From the NCBI GenBank assembly GCA_013816445.1, contig JACDEK010000019.1:4188-10614 (forward strand): 6,427 nt of DNA, written 5' to 3'. How positions within the stretch are numbered: the stretch's first letter is position 1; the number at the start of each line of letters is the position of its first letter. Both the position numbers and the translations under genes were made by a program. Of this stretch, positions 6,015 to 6,427 are shown in pieces. Source of the DNA: Candidatus Saccharimonadota bacterium. GTDB lineage: Bacteria; Patescibacteriota; Saccharimonadia; CAILAD01; BJGX01. A model generated the notes under the pieces. The model ran no database searches, was not told the DNA's origin, and worked only from the letters and a program-made list of their open reading frames with translations.

Positions 6015-6427
6015 TTAAGCTCCTATAACTGCTTCGATAGCTGCCCAATTAGCTTCACCACTCATAGGCAAAACAATAGTTACTTCATCACCGGGTTGAG
6101 CTTTAAAGTATGTCACACTCGCATACAAGACTTTATAGTGATTATCACCGACAACTGCCACATACTGACCATTATCTAGTTCAATTCTAGCAATCAATTT
6201 CTTACGCTCAATCGGACCAATCTGCTTATAAATAAAAGAGCCGTCGGTGGCAATTGTTAATTTGAGAGTATCACCTTCAATAAGCTTTGATTTACTAGCG
6301 TAGTTTGCAGGAACCGGGTAGGTTTTGCCGTCTGGACCAATCATATTCTGACCATCAAAATGACCTTCAATAATTTTACCCATTGGTTCATTTATTGCAT
6401 TAGTTTGACTAGCAGCCCGTGGTACAC
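6015..6427 (-). CDS. Uncharacterised small protein with internal duplication, 5' end beyond window
   Basis: I do not recognise a named family. The frame stays open from the TAA at 6015-6017 to the right edge, so the gene is probably cut there. An internal ATG at 6381-6383 would give 122 residues, but no Shine-Dalgarno precedes it. The upstream codons read as a plausible flexible segment (PRAASQTNAINEP). No membrane segment, signal peptide or cysteine is visible. Numbered from the internal Met, residues 9-44 and 69-105 look like two copies of one motif: GQ, ten residues on YxV, nine on Lys, four on GD-x-[LV]-x-[LI]. Alternating hydrophobic residues and Gly-Asp turns suggest small beta barrels. 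It shares orientation with dnaX but is separated by 135 bases with candidate promoters. I have a general impression that similar proteins occur beside dnaX in Saccharibacteria-like genomes. I could not verify this, and no function is proposed. Confidence 0.75.
   Translation of the reverse strand, partial: VPRAASQTNAINEPMGKIIEGHFDGQNMIGPDGKTYPVPANYASKSKLIEGDTLKLTIATDGSFIYKQIGPIERKKLIARIELDNGQYVAVVGDNHYKVLYASVTYFKAQPGDEVTIVLPMSGEANWAAIEAVIGA

Overview
The window is a compact, entirely leftward-coding stretch of an AT-rich bacterial chromosome. All seven genes are on the minus strand, so transcription runs from right to left. No gene-free gap exceeds about 135 bases, and several neighbours overlap by 4 to 17 bases. 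TGA serves as a real stop: it ends one gene inside an ATGA overlap. This argues against the Gracilibacteria/Absconditabacteria code, in which TGA means glycine. The streamlined layout, the DnaX lacking its usual zinc-binding cysteines, and the small conserved-looking protein next to dnaX all suggest a Candidatus Saccharibacteria (TM7) or related Patescibacteria genome. That assignment is an inference from general familiarity and was not tested by a search.

Right end (about 6427-5880): the 3' part of a small uncharacterised gene whose reading frame stays open to the window edge. It encodes two copies of a beta-rich-looking motif 61 residues apart. A 135-base intergenic region follows. It holds two candidate promoters for the replication genes and a perfect 15-base palindrome at the predicted start site of the distal promoter.

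Middle (5879-3089): the replication pair dnaX (clamp-loader tau/gamma) and dnaB (replicative helicase). They overlap by 8 bases, so translation is probably coupled. dnaX carries an 8-A run in frame-shift phase within its tau linker, with a TGA exactly one codon further in the -1 frame. A gamma-like short form may therefore be made, as in E. coli or Thermus.

Left half (3037-1): a cell-surface glycosylation cassette. In order it holds a GtrA-family membrane protein, a large multi-spanning GT-C (family 39/PMT-like) glycosyltransferase, an ALG5/DPM1-like GT2 enzyme that would charge a polyprenyl phosphate with a sugar, and the first 70 residues of a second GT-C enzyme that runs off the window. 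Together these could load a lipid carrier in the cytoplasm, flip it, and transfer the sugar outside. The cassette appears to have its own promoter just upstream of gtrA, placed so close to the ATG that the mRNA would be leaderless.

No tRNA, rRNA, CRISPR array, insertion sequence or clear strong terminator was seen.
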